Below, piece after piece: positions 5,930-8,036 of a stretch of 8,036 bases of DNA. This stretch comes from Candidatus Omnitrophota bacterium (GTDB taxonomy: Bacteria > Omnitrophota > Gorgyraeia > JAFGHF01). Numbering within the stretch: the first letter of the stretch is position 1; each line of letters opens with the position of its first letter. The translations under genes were made by a program, and so were the position numbers. The notes below the pieces were generated by a model. The model did no database searches. It was not told the origin of the DNA and worked only from the letters and a program-made list of their open reading frames with translations. The DNA is taken from positions 1 to 8,036 of the forward strand of contig JAHIIS010000065.1 in NCBI GenBank assembly GCA_018899075.1. Reading direction: 5' to 3'.

Positions 5930-7322
5930 AACCTTATCGCTGGCGCGAAGAAGCATCAGGCACAAGTTGACCGCAGCCTTTGCCCTGATGTCCGTTATCC
6001 CGATGCTGGTTTGCGGGTATTTAATTATCTATTATATTTTTCCGACGATAAAAAGTCTCTGGGATATCTCCTTAATCTTTCTAATTACTCTTTTCCTTAC
6101 GCTTTTAGGATTTTACTTAGCCAGAAAGATTATCTATCCCGTTGTTGAGATTGCCGCGGCCGCCAAGGGGATTGCCGAAGGCAGATTAGGCGGGCAGGTG
6201 AGCGTAGAGGCAGAGGATGAGATTGGCGAGCTCAGCGGTTCTTTGAACCGCCTTTCCACAAGGCTCAAAGAAAATATGACTGCGCTGCATTCTTACGGAG
6301 AGAAGATTAAACAGATAAATATGGAAATCAATAAAAAGGTCTTTGCTCTTTCCGGCCTTTTGCAGATAGGCAATCTTATGACGACCAGCGCCGGCCTGGA
6401 TGAGGTCTTCAACTTGATCGTAGAAAAGCTTTCTCAGCTGCAAGACGGGGGAGTGGCGTTTCTTATGTTTCTGGACGAAGCCTCGGGCGAATTGCTTATG
6501 CGCGCGCAGGCGAATGTAGAGGCCGAGGAGATAAGCCGAATTAAGATTAGAATCGGCCAGGGGCCGTTAGGTAAAATATTTAGCAGCGCCAGGCCCTTAG
6601 TCATAGACAGGCAAAATAGGCCCGCGGTTATCGACGAAAATCTGAGGAAAATTTTGCAGACAAAAAATATGGCACTTTTACCCGTTACCTCTTCCGGCAA
6701 AGTCATCGGCATTTTAGGGACGGGAAATAATGCCGAGAACTTCTTCTTTGTGGATGATGAAATAGAATTGATAGGGGTCTTTGCCAAACAGGCAGCCGTG
6801 GCTGTAGAAAACGACATCCTTCTGCGCAAGACAAAAGAGTTGACCGTGAGAGACGAGCTTACCAGGCTTTATAACGAGAGTTACATCCGCGCCCGTTTAG
6901 ATGAAGAGATTAAAAGAGCAATTTCCTATCAGCGGCCCTGCTCCTTTGTTATTTTCGAGGTCGAGAACTTTGAACGCTACCGCGATGTTTCAGGAGAAAT
7001 AGCCGCCGAGGGCGCCTTAAAGAAAATAGCCCAGACCCTCAAAGAGAGCGCCAGCGACATCGATAAAGCAGCCAGGTTCTCCGACCACCAGTTTGCCCTG
7101 CTTCTGCCCGAAAAAAATAAACAGCAATCATTGAATGTTGCCGAAAATATAAGGAAGGAAATAGAAAGATACAACTTAAGGCAGAATAAACTTAAAACCA
7201 GCCTGCCCCTGACATTGAGCGCAGGCATTAGCGCCGCCCCTGCAGACGGGACGACTGCGGTAGAATTAATTAATAAGGCATTGCGTTATGCGCAAGAGGC
7301 CGGGGGCCGAGAAGGAGCTTAA
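5913..7322 (+). CDS. Membrane HAMP-GAF protein with degenerate GGDEF domain
   Basis: The 469-residue product resembles a diguanylate cyclase that has lost its active site. Two membrane segments (about 22-43 and 50-70) enclose only a few outside residues. They are followed by a HAMP linker (71-123), a helical coiled-coil stretch, a GAF sensor domain (about 156-302) and a GGDEF-fold domain (about 309-463) opening with DELTRLYNESYI. The catalytic GGDEF is SDHQF (390-394), the metal-site pattern DxD is ExE (E349, E351), and the inhibitory-site RxxD reads SxxD. Cyclase activity is therefore unlikely; a nucleotide-sensing or protein-docking role fits better. ATG 5913 has AAAGGTGA 8 nt upstream; an in-frame GTG at 5901 has no well-spaced site. 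The gene overlaps the small RHH-like gene by 17 bp and ends 3 bp before pilT, so it probably acts in type IV pilus control. Confidence 0.9.
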   Translation: MAQSFKTLSLARRSIRHKLTAAFALMSVIPMLVCGYLIIYYIFPTIKSLWDISLIFLITLFLTLLGFYLARKIIYPVVEIAAAAKGIAEGRLGGQVSVEAEDEIGELSGSLNRLSTRLKENMTALHSYGEKIKQINMEINKKVFALSGLLQIGNLMTTSAGLDEVFNLIVEKLSQLQDGGVAFLMFLDEASGELLMRAQANVEAEEISRIKIRIGQGPLGKIFSSARPLVIDRQNRPAVIDENLRKILQTKNMALLPVTSSGKVIGILGTGNNAENFFFVDDEIELIGVFAKQAAVAVENDILLRKTKELTVRDELTRLYNESYIRARLDEEIKRAISYQRPCSFVIFEVENFERYRDVSGEIAAEGALKKIAQTLKESASDIDKAARFSDHQFALLLPEKNKQQSLNVAENIRKEIERYNLRQNKLKTSLPLTLSAGISAAPADGTTAVELINKALRYAQEAGGREGA

Positions 7323-7325
7323 GCG

Positions 7326-8036
7326 ATGGTTAATATGCAGCAGTTATTAAGATTGGCCGTGGAGAAGCAGGCCTCCGATCTGCACATTACTGCGGGGGCT
7401 GCGCCGCAATTGCGGATAGACGGGGAACTGGTTAAAACAGGCGAAGAAATTCTCACCCCCCAAAAAGCCAAAGAATTGACTTACGGCCTTTTGAGTAAAG
7501 AGGCCATAAAAGAATTTGAAGAGAATCTGGAGCTGGATATGTCGTTCGGAATTGAGGGATTAAGCCGGTTCCGTCTGAATGTTTATCAGCAAAGAGGAGT
7601 TGTGGGCGCTGCGATAAGAAGGATTCCCTATCAGATTATGAGCCTGGAGGAATGCGGCCTGCCTGTAAAAGCAGTCGCTGAGTTATGCCATAAACCCAAG
7701 GGTCTAATTTTAGTTACCGGGGCAACGGGGAGCGGAAAGTCTACGACCCTGGCAGCGATGATAAATATGATTAATCAAGAAAGGCGCTGTCATATTATTA
7801 CGGTCGAGGACCCCATTGAGTATACTTTTAAAAATATTAAAGCCATTATAGAGCAGCGGGAGGTAGGCAGCGATACCCGCAGCTTCACCCGGGCCTTAAA
7901 ACATATATTGAGAGAAGACCCTGATGTAATTCTTATCGGAGAGATGAGAGACTTAGAGACTATTCAAGCCGCTTTAAATATTGCCGAAACAGGGCATCTC
8001 GTTTTCGCTACCCTGCACACATCCGACAGCGTGCAA
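7326..8036 (+). CDS. pilT: Type IV pilus retraction ATPase PilT (5' part, runs off window)
   Basis: PilT is a cytoplasmic hexameric ATPase that depolymerises type IV pili and powers twitching. The first 237 codons are present; full-length family members have about 340-370 residues. The start is MVNMQQLLRLAVEKQASDLHI, the typical PilT N-terminus with SDLH at 17-20. The secretion ATPase motifs follow in order: Walker A GATGSGKST (132-140), the Asp box ITVEDPIEY (158-166), Walker B PDVILIGEMRD with Glu206, and the His box GHLVFATLHT (223-232). The short N-domain separates it from the extension ATPase PilB. PilU is a less likely paralogue. ATG 7326 has AAGGAG (7312-7317) 8 nt upstream and lies 3 bp after the preceding stop, which makes it part of the riboswitch operon. 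The C-terminal AIRNLIRE-type signature would be beyond the edge. Confidence 0.95.
   Translation, partial: MVNMQQLLRLAVEKQASDLHITAGAAPQLRIDGELVKTGEEILTPQKAKELTYGLLSKEAIKEFEENLELDMSFGIEGLSRFRLNVYQQRGVVGAAIRRIPYQIMSLEECGLPVKAVAELCHKPKGLILVTGATGSGKSTTLAAMINMINQERRCHIITVEDPIEYTFKNIKAIIEQREVGSDTRSFTRALKHILREDPDVILIGEMRDLETIQAALNIAETGHLVFATLHTSDSVQ

Overview
The window holds two gene blocks, all on the + strand, from a diderm, rod-shaped, piliated bacterium. I cannot fix the phylum from the sequence. The combination of an mreBCD-mrdA-rodA block beside a cyclic-dinucleotide riboswitch, GAF/GGDEF and pilT genes would suit an environmental lineage such as Omnitrophota or a deltaproteobacterium-like group, but this is inference only. 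Codon use looks uniform, with moderate GC by eye, and I see no mobile elements, tRNAs, rRNAs or CRISPR arrays.

Positions 1-186 hold no supportable gene but do hold a near-consensus sigma70-type promoter (TTGACA-17-TAAAAT) for the first block. Positions 187-5393 are the complete cell-elongation (rod complex) operon in its classical order: mreB (actin-like filament), mreC and mreD (membrane scaffold), mrdA (PBP2 transpeptidase) and rodA (SEDS glycan polymerase). The genes overlap by 4 bp or are 4-6 bp apart, so they are almost certainly co-transcribed and partly translationally coupled.

The 254-bp gap after rodA is the most informative part of the window. It contains a consensus promoter (TTGACA-17-TATACT), a palindrome overlapping its -35 box, a GEMM-I (c-di-GMP-I) riboswitch aptamer with the ligand-contact residues conserved, a 15-nt antiterminator complementarity, and a strong intrinsic terminator. 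The architecture predicts an OFF switch: bound c-di-GMP favours termination.

Downstream of that switch lie a 93-residue ribbon-helix-helix-like protein of unknown target, a membrane HAMP-GAF-GGDEF protein whose GGDEF active site is degenerate (SDHQF), and the first 237 codons of pilT, the type IV pilus retraction ATPase, cut by the window end. The SD sites and spacing (17-bp overlap, then a 3-bp gap) indicate one operon. A testable reading is that high c-di-GMP switches off pilus retraction and an inactive GGDEF sensor, favouring extended pili and surface attachment, with a possible second layer of control by the small DNA-binding-like protein on its own promoter.
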